Source: JAXMDS01 sp043777815
GTDB taxonomy: Bacteria; Pseudomonadota; Alphaproteobacteria; Rickettsiales; Rickettsiaceae
Reading direction: 5' to 3'
NCBI GenBank assembly: GCA_043777815.1
Contig: JAYWHH010000001.1
Location: forward strand, 1-64,000
Length of the DNA: 64,000 bases
The stretch's first letter is position 1. Each line of letters begins with the position of its first letter. Below are positions 54,939-63,598 of the stretch, piece by piece. Position numbers and translations under genes: made by a program. The notes under the pieces were generated by a model, which was not told the DNA's origin, did not search any database, and saw nothing but the letters and a program-made list of their open reading frames with translations.

Positions 54939-56927
54939 ATGTTCACAAAATTATTCTATCTAAGGTCAAATTATAAAAACCACAGATTATTATTTATTCT
55001 TGGCACAATATCGATCATATTTATAATTTTTGTAATCAAAATCATAAGAGTTAGTTTAGATTTTGAATTGCCTAAAAATAGTTTTATTAGATCAAGCTCA
55101 TTAAGAAGAGATATAGTAGATAGAAATGGTAAATTATTAGCTACCAGCGTGGAAGTTGCTTCTATTTTTGCTAGACCTAATAAAATTTTAGATAAAAGTT
55201 ACGCTGCAAAAGAAATATCTAAAATACTTTCACTTGACCAAAAATCATTAGAACAAATCTTGAATACAAGTAAAAATTTTATTTGGATTAAACGAACTTT
55301 AGATCCCGCAATAGCCAAGCAGGTATTTGACCTAGGAATAGATGGGATTGATATAGAATACGAATATAAAAGATTATACCCATACAGTAAATTAACTTCT
55401 CATATAGTAGGCTATGCCGGAATTGATAATAAGGGGCAAGCTGGAATAGAAAGACATTTTGACGCCTTTTTAACTAATTACGATATTTCTTTACAAGAAA
55501 GTCTTAGTGCATCTGAAAACAGAAAGACGTCTAGTAACGTTTTTGAAACTTTTGAAGATAATATAAAGTGGCAAGAAAATTTATCAATTCAATATCCTGA
55601 AGCAATACTGCAAGATGAAGATATGGTGGATGAAGATGTAAAATATGAAGAAGAAACATTTAAAAAATCCACTTTTATATCCGATCAATCAAATTATTCT
55701 AATGTTGTGAACTTGAACTATTCTGATGCTTCTGATAATAATTATCAAAATCAAATGAGCGGTATATCAAAATATTTTGAACCCATGATTGAATTTATTA
55801 ATGGACTTACTAGCAGCTCTAAATCTGTTAATGTTAAATCCACTAATGAAGCTTTTGAACCTTTGAAATTAAGCTTGGATACAGATATACAATATATAGT
55901 TAGCGAAGAATTAGATGAAGCAATTAAAGAATTTCGAGCAATAAAAGGATGCTGTATAGTAGTTGATCCAAATACAGGTGAAATTTTATCAGCTGTCAAT
56001 AAGCCAGATTTTGATCCACATCAAATTAAGGATAAAGATTCTCTTTTTCCATCTAGTTGGTATGGTTTATATGAAGTAGGATCGGTTTTCAAGTCTTTAA
56101 TTTTTGCAGCAGCTATTGATTCTAAAGTAGCAAATTTAAACAGTGTATACAATATAAAAAAATTTAATATAGGAAAATATACAATCAAAGATTATCATTA
56201 TCATGAAAAAAAACAAACTTTACCAGAAATTTTTGCTCATTCTTCCAACATAGGACTGTCTCTAATAGCAATGAGCATGAATCAAAAAATTTTAAAGAAT
56301 TATTTAAGTAATTTTGGATTATTTGATGAATTAAAAATAGAATTACCAGAGAAGGTAAAACCGAGATATATAAAGACAAAATGGGAAAATATCACCATAA
56401 GCACAGTTTCATATGGATACGGAATGTCAATCACTCCTATGCATTTCATACAAGCAATGACGCCATTAGTAAATGGAGGAAACTTTTTTGATTTAACACT
56501 TATTAAGAATAGGAATATGTACGATGCCAAAAGAACTCCAAAAAAAGTGTTAAATAGCTCGACTTCAAATACTATGAATAAGCTTCTAAGATTAGTAGTG
56601 TCCCACGGAAATGCTAATCGAGCAAACGTTGATGGCTTATTAGTTGGCGGCAAAACTGGCACTGCTAATAAAATAAAAAACAAAAAATATGACAATAAAA
56701 CTCGCGTATCTTCTTTTGTAGCTGTTTTTCCAGCTAATAAACCTAAATATTTGGTTTATTTACTTTTAGACGAGCCACAAGGGACAAAAGCAACTCACGG
56801 ATTTGCAACAGCTGGATTTACTGCAGCGCCTACAGTTGGAAAAATTTTATCTAGAATTGCCTTAATAAAGGGAGAAAAGCCTCAAGATAAATATGCAGAT
56901 AAAGAAATATCTATTCCATATAAATAA
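54939..56927 (+). CDS. ftsI: Division transpeptidase FtsI (PBP3-type) with insertion
   Basis: FtsI crosslinks septal peptidoglycan. The 662-residue protein has one N-terminal membrane span (about 17-38), a pedestal domain (SLRRDIVDRNGKLLATSVE) and the transpeptidase domain with all three active-site motifs: S382-V-F-K385 in YEVGSVFK, S435-S-N in AHSSNIG, and KTGT in VGGKTGTANK. About 125 Asp/Glu/Ser/Asn-rich residues (about 180-305) are inserted between the pedestal and transpeptidase domains. Its presence means the cell still builds at least some peptidoglycan. Confidence 0.92.
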   Translation: MFTKLFYLRSNYKNHRLLFILGTISIIFIIFVIKIIRVSLDFELPKNSFIRSSSLRRDIVDRNGKLLATSVEVASIFARPNKILDKSYAAKEISKILSLDQKSLEQILNTSKNFIWIKRTLDPAIAKQVFDLGIDGIDIEYEYKRLYPYSKLTSHIVGYAGIDNKGQAGIERHFDAFLTNYDISLQESLSASENRKTSSNVFETFEDNIKWQENLSIQYPEAILQDEDMVDEDVKYEEETFKKSTFISDQSNYSNVVNLNYSDASDNNYQNQMSGISKYFEPMIEFINGLTSSSKSVNVKSTNEAFEPLKLSLDTDIQYIVSEELDEAIKEFRAIKGCCIVVDPNTGEILSAVNKPDFDPHQIKDKDSLFPSSWYGLYEVGSVFKSLIFAAAIDSKVANLNSVYNIKKFNIGKYTIKDYHYHEKKQTLPEIFAHSSNIGLSLIAMSMNQKILKNYLSNFGLFDELKIELPEKVKPRYIKTKWENITISTVSYGYGMSITPMHFIQAMTPLVNGGNFFDLTLIKNRNMYDAKRTPKKVLNSSTSNTMNKLLRLVVSHGNANRANVDGLLVGGKTGTANKIKNKKYDNKTRVSSFVAVFPANKPKYLVYLLLDEPQGTKATHGFATAGFTAAPTVGKILSRIALIKGEKPQDKYADKEISIPYK

Positions 56928-57752
56928 AAATCAATAAACATTTAATAATATTACAATATCATTGAAATACATAAACAGTTTGCTAGATAACTTTTTTTTA
57001 GATCTTTTTAGATCTTTTTAGAAAAAGCAAACTTTTAGCTATGCAGTACATAATTCTCAGACTTTACAAGTTATTAAAACTTAATTAAAAAATTATCTTT
57101 TATCCAAATAACTTTTTACTAAAAATATATTAACAAACCCTATAAACAAAATTTTTTTAATTTACAGAATATATTCTTTAGGCTAGAAAATGTAGGTATT
57201 TTATAAAAACGAAAGAGGTTATTGAATTGCTGGATGTGATCAAATAAATATTGGTTTTTATATATATGCTCTTATTTATATATAAGGACTTATATAATGT
57301 ACTTCACATAAAACTATTTTTTGTATAAGGTTTTTTATGTAAAGGAGATTTGTACACGAATAAATAATGTCTAAATTTATACTATTTTTCCATTGAAATT
57401 TATTTTAGCAACAGATTTATATACATAAACAGTATATTAAAATTGAAGTATATACGATTGATTAATATCATACAACTGACTAAATAAATTTTTTTTAATA
57501 CATTTGACAAATTATCAAAAATGATCAATATAAAAGTTTATAGAAAAAAATTTTTTAAAGTTTTGTTCTAAGTTTTTATTTTTAATTAAAGATACATAAA
57601 CTAATGTGTTATTTAAAACATTACTAAAGGATAAAAAGTTTTTATAAAATTATTTTATTATCACTTTTTGATATTTATAATAAAGATTTTATTATAAAGT
57701 GAGTATGTATATTTGAGGCTTCTTTAGGATATTAAAAGAAGCCTAGTATTAT
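56928..57752. other. Long non-coding spacer, 825 bp
   Basis: Very AT-rich with no convincing gene. It contains a short AGATCTTTTT repeat (56999-57020) and the tuf terminator hairpin at its right end. An AAAGGAG sequence near 57341 precedes no useful frame. No tRNA was found, although tuf is often flanked by tRNA genes. Confidence 0.4.
57716..57744 (-). terminator. Hairpin downstream of tuf
   Basis: AGGCTTCTTT (57716-57725) and AAAGAAGCCT (57735-57744) form a perfect 10-bp stem with a 9-base loop, 8 bases after the tuf stop on the minus strand. There is no strong T-run after it, but position and stem quality suggest the tuf terminator. Confidence 0.65.
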
Positions 57753-58958
57753 TTACTCAATAATACTACTAACAACTCCAGATCCAACGGTTTTACCGCC
57801 TTCTCTTATAGCAAATCTTAAACCTACTTCCATAGCTATAGATGTAATCAGTGTTACAGTCATAGATACATTGTCTCCTGGGCTTACCATTTCTATACCT
57901 TCTGGCAAAGAAACACTTCCAGTAACGTCAGTAGTTCTAAAATAGAATTGTGGTCTATAATTTTGAAAGAAAGGAGTATGTCTTCCGCCTTCTTCTTTAT
58001 TAAGAATATAAACTTCACAATTAAATTTATGATGTGGTTTAATGCTATTTGTCTTTGCAAGAACTTGGCCTCTTTGAACCTGCTCTCTGTCAACGCCTCT
58101 TAACAAGAGACCTGCATTATCACCAGCTTGTCCAGAGTCTAATTGCTTTCTAAACATTTCAACTCCAGTAACTATAGTTTTCTGAGGAGCAGCACCTTCG
58201 CTGTTTAATCCAACAATCTCTACCTCTTCACCAATTTTGATTTGTCCTCTTTCAATTCTTCCGGTAACTACTGTACCTCTACCAGATATAGAAAATACAT
58301 CTTCCACCGGCATCAAAAATGGCTTCTCTACATCTCTTGCTGGAGTAGGAATATATTCATCCACTGCAGTCATGAGATCTAAGATTTTTTTAGACCAATT
58401 CTCATCGCCGTCTAAAGCTTTTAGAGCAGATCCACGAATAACAGGAGTTTTTTCACCATCAAAACCGGCTTTAGTTAATAGCTCTCTTATTTCCTCTTCA
58501 ACCAAATCAAGCATTTCTTCGTCTTCTACAGCGTCACATTTGTTTAAAAAAACTACCATATGAGGTACGCCAACCTGCCTTGCTAACAAAATGTGCTCCC
58601 TAGTCTGTGGCATAGGACCATCTGTACCAGCAACAACTAAGATTGCTCCGTCCATTTGAGCGGCTCCAGTAATCATATTTTTTACATAGTCAGCATGACC
58701 CGGGCAGTCAACGTGAGCATAGTGTCTATTTAAAGTTTCATATTCTACGTGGGCTGTATTTATAGTAATTCCCCTAGCTTTTTCTTCTGGTGCAGCATCT
58801 ATTTGATCGTATGCTGTAGCTTTTGCACTTCCAGCTGAACTGTTTTTAGATAATACAGTAGTGATTGCAGCTGTCAAAGTGGTTTTTCCATGATCAACGT
58901 GACCTATGGTTCCAATGTTAACGTGTGGTTTGTCTCTTACGAATTTAGCCTTTGCCAT
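57753..58958 (-). CDS. tuf: Elongation factor Tu
   Basis: EF-Tu delivers aminoacyl-tRNA to the ribosome using GTP. The 401-residue protein is well conserved: G1 GHVDHGKT, switch I with [14 protein letters not shown]3 DCPGHADY, G4 NKCD, G5 region [10 protein letters not shown], then domains 2 and 3 ([36 protein letters not shown]). It is isolated from the str operon (rpsL-rpsG-fusA), and there is no second tuf in the window. Confidence 0.98.
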   Translation of the reverse strand: MAKAKFVRDKPHVNIGTIGHVDHGKTTLTAAITTVLSKNSSAGSAKATAYDQIDAAPEEKARGITINTAHVEYETLNRHYAHVDCPGHADYVKNMITGAAQMDGAILVVAGTDGPMPQTREHILLARQVGVPHMVVFLNKCDAVEDEEMLDLVEEEIRELLTKAGFDGEKTPVIRGSALKALDGDENWSKKILDLMTAVDEYIPTPARDVEKPFLMPVEDVFSISGRGTVVTGRIERGQIKIGEEVEIVGLNSEGAAPQKTIVTGVEMFRKQLDSGQAGDNAGLLLRGVDREQVQRGQVLAKTNSIKPHHKFNCEVYILNKEEGGRHTPFFQNYRPQFYFRTTDVTGSVSLPEGIEMVSPGDNVSMTVTLITSIAMEVGLRFAIREGGKTVGSGVVSSIIE

Positions 58959-59000
58959 AAATTAATTATGTAATAATTCAAACCTAATTGTACACCAAAA

Positions 59001-59006
59001 ATTATA
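59001..59006 (-). promoter_or_regulatory. -10 box of tuf
   Basis: TATAAT on the minus strand, 43-48 bases before the tuf start. The upstream -35 candidate (TTGATA at 21 bases) has a longer spacing than usual, so only the -10 is called. Confidence 0.5.
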
Positions 59007-59093
59007 CGTTTGCAAACCATGGGCTGGTATCAATTTTACTGTTTATTTGGCCCTATTGTTGCTTTGAATCATGTATAAATTTTTATGTAATGT

Positions 59094-59130
59094 AAAGCAT
59101 TATTAAACCTATAGTTTTAATGCTTTTTTT
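59094..59130 (+). terminator. Strong terminator on the + strand without a known upstream gene
   Basis: AAAGCATTA (59094-59102) pairs perfectly with TAATGCTTT (59118-59126) and the T-run continues to 59130. It sits between the start of tuf (minus) and map (plus), so it would end a plus-strand transcript arising within or antisense to the tuf leader. The 645-bp gap 58959-59603 has no gene I can support. Confidence 0.6.
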
Positions 59131-59603
59131 GTAGCATTTGTAGCACTTATTATATTGTATTCACTGCAAAAGCCTAATGGACCTGGATTAAATTGCTCAA
59201 GTAATTTTTACATCATTAATTTAAATATATGTAGCATATTTTTAATGTTACATACACAATCTTGCAGTTTTAAAATAAACAAATTTAAACAAATAAATCA
59301 ACTAAGTGTCGTATCTAATTTAATGCTTTATACCTCATGACTCTTTGAAACAATTTTTTAAAAAATTTACATACAGTTAACGCTGTAGTTAAAAAAAGAC
59401 ACTTATGCATAAAATATATGTCAAAATTTGAAATTAGTGATTTAAAAGTCATTAATATTTTGTTATACTGAACAATTCAACATAGTCTTTTGCATTTAAG
59501 CAACAGTTCAAAATTTGAACTCTTGCTTTTTTGTAACAATTAGAATACAATCAGTTTATACCTTGGAATAAAAACTAAGCTAACGACTATACATATTTGC
59601 AAG

Positions 59604-60377
59604 ATGAGTTCACGTACACATGAAAAAATTAACATCTACTCAGAAGAAGATTTTGTTTATTTACGTAAAAGTGGAAAGTTAGTAAAAAAAACTTTGGATT
59701 ATATTGAAACTTATATCAAGCCTGGAGTCAGTACAGCCAAGCTTGATGATTTGTGTCATAATTTTATCATAACGAAAGGGGGCAGGCCTGCATGTTTAAA
59801 TTATAAGGGATATCCAAAATCAGTTTGCACTTCAATTAATGAAGTGGCATGTCATGGAATACCTAATAAAAAAGTCTTTTTAAAAGATGGCGATATTATT
59901 AACATTGATATTGTAGTTGAGTTAAATGGATTCTATGGAGATGCTAGTCGTATGTATAAAGTGGGAAATGTAAGTGAATTAGCAAGTAAATTAATCAACG
60001 TGACTTATGATGCTTTGTGGATAGGAATTGAAACTTTGAGTCAGCCAAATGTTACTTTAGGAGATTTAGGATACAAAATACAATCTTTTGTAGAAAATGC
60101 TGGTTTTTCTGTAGTAAGAGATTACTGTGGTCATGGCATAGGTAAAAATATGCATGAAGATCCAACAATACTTCATTATGGAGAACCCAAAACTGGACTT
60201 TTAATAAAGCCCGGAATGGTTTTTACTATAGAGCCAATTATAAATACAGGAAAACATGATGTTAAAATGCTACGTGATAATTGGACCATAGTAACTGTAG
60301 ACAATTCTCTCTCAGCTCAGTGGGAACACACAATAGGTATTAAAAATAATGGAAGCTATGAAATTTTTACAAATTAG
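59604..60377 (+). CDS. map: Methionine aminopeptidase, type I
   Basis: Map removes the N-terminal methionine after deformylation. The 257-residue protein has all metal ligands: the two Asp in NIDIVVELNGFYGDASRM, His in GHGIGKNMHED, and the two Glu in FTIEPI and QWEHTIG. Substrate-site His is in ACHGIPN. Normal length. It stands alone with long spacers on both sides. Confidence 0.96.
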   Translation: MSSRTHEKINIYSEEDFVYLRKSGKLVKKTLDYIETYIKPGVSTAKLDDLCHNFIITKGGRPACLNYKGYPKSVCTSINEVACHGIPNKKVFLKDGDIINIDIVVELNGFYGDASRMYKVGNVSELASKLINVTYDALWIGIETLSQPNVTLGDLGYKIQSFVENAGFSVVRDYCGHGIGKNMHEDPTILHYGEPKTGLLIKPGMVFTIEPIINTGKHDVKMLRDNWTIVTVDNSLSAQWEHTIGIKNNGSYEIFTN

Positions 60378-60520
60378 CAATAAACAAGAGACTTTTCCTA
60401 GTGCTAAGTTTTTTCTACGCACTTTAAAAAAGAAAAAAATAGTAGTTTTTATGCAGATTATTTGTATTATTTATATTTGTGGGTATGCCTAGAAATTATA
60501 ACACAACATAATTTAAGTTG

Positions 60521-60597
60521 TTCAACTAATAGTTGAATAATAAGGCACTGAGTTGTAAATACAACACTTTTCAACCTTAAGTTGTACTAAGACAACT
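60521..60597. promoter_or_regulatory. Cluster of GTTG/CAAC inverted repeats upstream of the ntrX-like gene
   Basis: Three small hairpin-like palindromes lie within 77 bp: TTCAACT-aat-AGTTGAA (60521-60537), GTTGTA-aa-TACAAC (60552-60565) and AGTTGT-actaag-ACAACT (60580-60597). Shared GTTG/CAAC half-sites suggest repeated binding sites for a dimeric regulator. The 309-bp gap otherwise holds no gene. Confidence 0.4.
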
Positions 60598-60686
60598 AAA
60601 AACTGTCACTTAAAGATTTTGTTACTCAAAACAATTTTAAATGCTGGCAGCAATATAGAATATTAAAAATAAATAACTTAAAACCT

Positions 60687-62273
60687 ATGGATTTTACAGA
60701 CAATACTAACAACTCTAATAAAGAAACATTACTAATAGTTGATGATGAGCCTGAGATAAGAAAGTTACTTCAAGAAACTTTTGAAGAACAAGGCTATCAT
60801 GTAAAATTAGCAAAAAATAGCATGGAAGCATTAGACAGAATTAATAGAAATCCTCCTACTGTAGTGCTTTTAGACAGTTGGCTTAGAGGCAGTCAAATGG
60901 ACGGAAATAGTATACTGCAAGCAATAAAACAAAAATACCCATCAATGCCAGTAGTAGTAATGAGTGGGCACGGTACAATTGAAACTGCCGTTACCGCAGT
61001 TAAGTTGGGCGCTTTTGATTATATAGAAAAACCTTTTACACAAGACAAGGTAATTATTACAATTAAAAATGCAATTGAATCTGCTAGGTTAAAACAAGAA
61101 AACGTAGGTTTAAAAGCTAAAACGCTAGAAGAAGATGATTTTAATATTTATACTTCTGAAGCAATGAAGAGATTTACAACTCAAAGAAAATTAGTTGCCC
61201 CATCTGATGGTAGAGTTTTGATTTCAGCACAAAATGGTAGCGGCCAAGAGATGGTAGCTAGAATGATACATAATGATTCTAGATTTGCATATAGTGGTCA
61301 ATTTATACAATTTACACCAGCAAATAAAACTATAGAAGAAATAAATGAAATGCTATTTAGTGAAGTTTCAATAGAAAACATGCATAGAATAAGAAGGCCT
61401 AGTTTGTTTGAAATTGCCAATATGGGAACGCTTTATATTCACGGTATTGAAGATTTACCTCTCGATTCTCAAAAAAAACTAAATGAGGTTTTACAAAGAA
61501 ATATAATTATCAATTATAGTAATAATGAAGAAATAAAATTGGATTTTAGATTTATTTGCAGTACTTCCAAAAATCTACATGATTTAACGGCCGCTGGTAA
61601 ATTTAGTCAAAGCTTATTGATGCGTATTAATTTACTTCATTTAAAGATTCCATCTATAGAAGAGCGTAGAGAAGATATACCAGAGCTAATTGAATGCTAT
61701 TTAAAGCGCATTAGTCAAGCAGTAGGCATAAAATACAAGAAATTTTCTAGAAAAGCATTAAGCTTATTACAGTTTTATCCAAAGTGGCAAGGTCTAACTC
61801 ATTTGAAAAATGTAGTAGAGTGGTGCTTACTTATGGATCAAGATCAGGGGGAGTATATACAAATATCAGCTCTTCCTAAGGAAGTTGTTCAAGATAACGT
61901 AGCTGGTTTTGTTAGTTCTGATGTTGCAGATGAAATTAAGAGTGATGAAATTTCATTGAGAGAGGCCACTGAAGTATTTCAATTAGATTTTATTTTGCGA
62001 AGCCTAAGTATGTGTAGTGGAAATGTTACTAAAACTGCCAATCGATTGCATATAGAAAGATCTGCTTTGCACAGAAAAAGAAAACAGCTAGAGAATAAAG
62101 CTCTGAAGAATCCTCAAATTTTTGGCATTAATGTAATTAATCTTATATCAAAAGGTAAAAAAACTCGTAAAAAGTTTCATATTCCAGGTATGTTTGAAGA
62201 TGGTGAACAATCCAACAGTACTGATATAAATGTTAATAATGATTTCGTTGCACAAGTTGGTGGAGTTAAATAG
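60687..62273 (+). CDS. ntrX: NtrX-like response regulator with degenerate AAA+ domain
   Basis: The receiver domain is complete: LLIVDDEPEIRK, phosphoacceptor D63 in VVLLDSWLRG, VVMSGHGT, DYIEKPF. The central AAA+ domain (about 155-395) is recognisable from order and from FEIANMGTLYIHGIEDLPLDSQKKL and the RREDIPEL segment. Its Walker A, however, reads AQNGSGQE (181-188), so the catalytic Lys is Gln, and the GAFTGA loop that contacts sigma-54 is absent (AYSGQFIQFTPANK). The C-terminal Fis-type HTH is intact (SGNVTKTANRLHIERSALHRKRK). It probably works as a DNA-binding, phosphorylation-controlled regulator without ATPase-driven activation. No NtrY kinase is adjacent. 528 residues. Confidence 0.85.
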   Translation: MDFTDNTNNSNKETLLIVDDEPEIRKLLQETFEEQGYHVKLAKNSMEALDRINRNPPTVVLLDSWLRGSQMDGNSILQAIKQKYPSMPVVVMSGHGTIETAVTAVKLGAFDYIEKPFTQDKVIITIKNAIESARLKQENVGLKAKTLEEDDFNIYTSEAMKRFTTQRKLVAPSDGRVLISAQNGSGQEMVARMIHNDSRFAYSGQFIQFTPANKTIEEINEMLFSEVSIENMHRIRRPSLFEIANMGTLYIHGIEDLPLDSQKKLNEVLQRNIIINYSNNEEIKLDFRFICSTSKNLHDLTAAGKFSQSLLMRINLLHLKIPSIEERREDIPELIECYLKRISQAVGIKYKKFSRKALSLLQFYPKWQGLTHLKNVVEWCLLMDQDQGEYIQISALPKEVVQDNVAGFVSSDVADEIKSDEISLREATEVFQLDFILRSLSMCSGNVTKTANRLHIERSALHRKRKQLENKALKNPQIFGINVINLISKGKKTRKKFHIPGMFEDGEQSNSTDINVNNDFVAQVGGVK

Positions 62274-62304
62274 ATAGATTGTCTTTCAGGACAAAGGCTA
62301 TAAA

Positions 62305-62454
62305 TAGCATGTTTTTCAGCAAACGTTATCCATAATACATTTTGCAAATACTTTAAAGTTTTTTATTTTATTAAACGTATAGCATGCTTTTCAGCGAACG
62401 TTATCCATAATACATTTTGCAAATACTTTAAAGTTTTTTATCTTATCACTATTT
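62305..62454. repeat. 75-bp tandem duplication of a small gene's tail
   Basis: 62305-62379 and 62380-62454 are near-identical (shared CGTTATCCATAATACATTTT and GCAAATACTTTAAAGTTTTT). The second copy contains the last ~20 codons of the minus-strand gene ending at 62391; the first is a downstream duplicate. Confidence 0.9.
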
Positions 62455-62690
62455 AAACATAGAGTAGTAACATGATCTATTTTTATTAATAATCCCCCTA
62501 GTAAATTGTCTACGTAATTATAGAGCTTTTCTATTAATCCCAATTGATCTAACTTAGTATAGACTTTATAAGCAATACTAACTCCCGCAAGTAAAAATAA
62601 TAATTTAAATTTACTGTACCAAATATTTAAACCCTTTAGCTTATCGGCAAGATTTGAAAATATTTGACTATTTGGACTATTTTGGATCAT
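62391..62690 (-). CDS. Small protein with one hydrophobic segment, unknown function
   Basis: The 99-residue protein has one possible membrane helix (FKLLFLLAGVSIAYKVY, about 28-44) and an otherwise amphipathic body. No family recognised. It runs toward the ntrX-like gene (convergent) and has a duplicated tail. Reality is moderately supported by its start, composition and the preserved frame in the duplicated part. Confidence 0.45.
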   Translation of the reverse strand: MIQNSPNSQIFSNLADKLKGLNIWYSKFKLLFLLAGVSIAYKVYTKLDQLGLIEKLYNYVDNLLGGLLIKIDHVTTLCLNSDKIKNFKVFAKCIMDNVR

Positions 62691-62842
62691 ATAATTTTTT
62701 TTAATTTAAAAATTTGAGAGAGAGTGTTTAATTGAATTGTTTTATAATTTTAGATAATAATGTGTATTTTAATACTTTTTATAAATGATTACATTTGCAT
62801 AGATTAAAAAAGCTACCATGGATCTTTATCTTTTTATCTACT

Positions 62843-63151
62843 TCATCTTGTTCGTTTGGATGGGGGGTTTTTATCTGGCTTAATAACAGTTTTAGTATTA
62901 TATAACTCTGCATCCTTAGAGTCTGCGCTTTTAGAGGGAATAGAGAAATTTTTTATCATAAGCCCATTGCTAGGCTTATTTGGCAATTGCGCTTCATTAA
63001 ATGTATTTTTCAATTGCAATGCAATTGGGGTTGTTGTTTTTTTAATAGAATTAGGTAAATTCATTTTTAACGCCTCTTCTGCTGTAATTTGTTTTGCTAT
63101 TCCATTATTTTGATTAGCTTTATTGATTTTTGAATCATTTTTATTGCTCAT
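62843..63151 (-). CDS. Small hydrophilic protein, unknown function
   Basis: The 102-residue product is Lys/Asn/Pro/Ser-rich and probably disordered, with no signal peptide or membrane span. No family recognised. It lies 152 bp upstream of the small membrane-type gene on the same strand. Could be a real small gene or a chance frame; composition matches coding regions of this genome. Confidence 0.4.
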   Translation of the reverse strand: MSNKNDSKINKANQNNGIAKQITAEEALKMNLPNSIKKTTTPIALQLKNTFNEAQLPNKPSNGLMIKNFSIPSKSADSKDAELYNTKTVIKPDKNPPSKRTR

Positions 63152-63598
63152 AATTTATTATTGTTATTAAATTATATATACAACTTTTTATATATATTAA
63201 ATGATATCAAATATAAAGCAATTGTTTTTAGTTGATAAAGAAAATTTATAAGTTTATTTGCCTGTGTGACTTAATAGATAAAAAAATAGAATGATATTTA
63301 ACTTATTGCAACACTTTTTTATATCTAAACCATTTTTAATCGATGTTTTAGCTTGAAATAATCAAATAAATAGCAAGCTATAAAAATTTAAACTTCATAA
63401 AAAATCAAAATATGATAGGCTATTTCAGATCTTGAGTTTTCAAGCTTAGATTTTATTTATTGTAACTTTTTGCACATTAATAATTATTAATTATGCGTTT
63501 ATTTGTCAAAATATATAAATTTCTAGGTCATGAGAATTACATTAGCAAAATCTACTGATAGCTTCATAGTATAATACTGTATAAAAGTTATAAAATTT
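63152..63598. other. Non-coding spacer, 447 bp
   Basis: AT-rich DNA between divergent genes. No repeat, RNA gene or clear promoter recognised except a TATAAT-like stretch just upstream of the next gene (TAGTATAATACTG near 63568-63580). Confidence 0.3.

Noticed and set aside
59155..59340. 61-codon frame between tuf and map
   Set aside because: No ribosome-binding site or recognisable composition. It lies just after a strong terminator and looks like chance.
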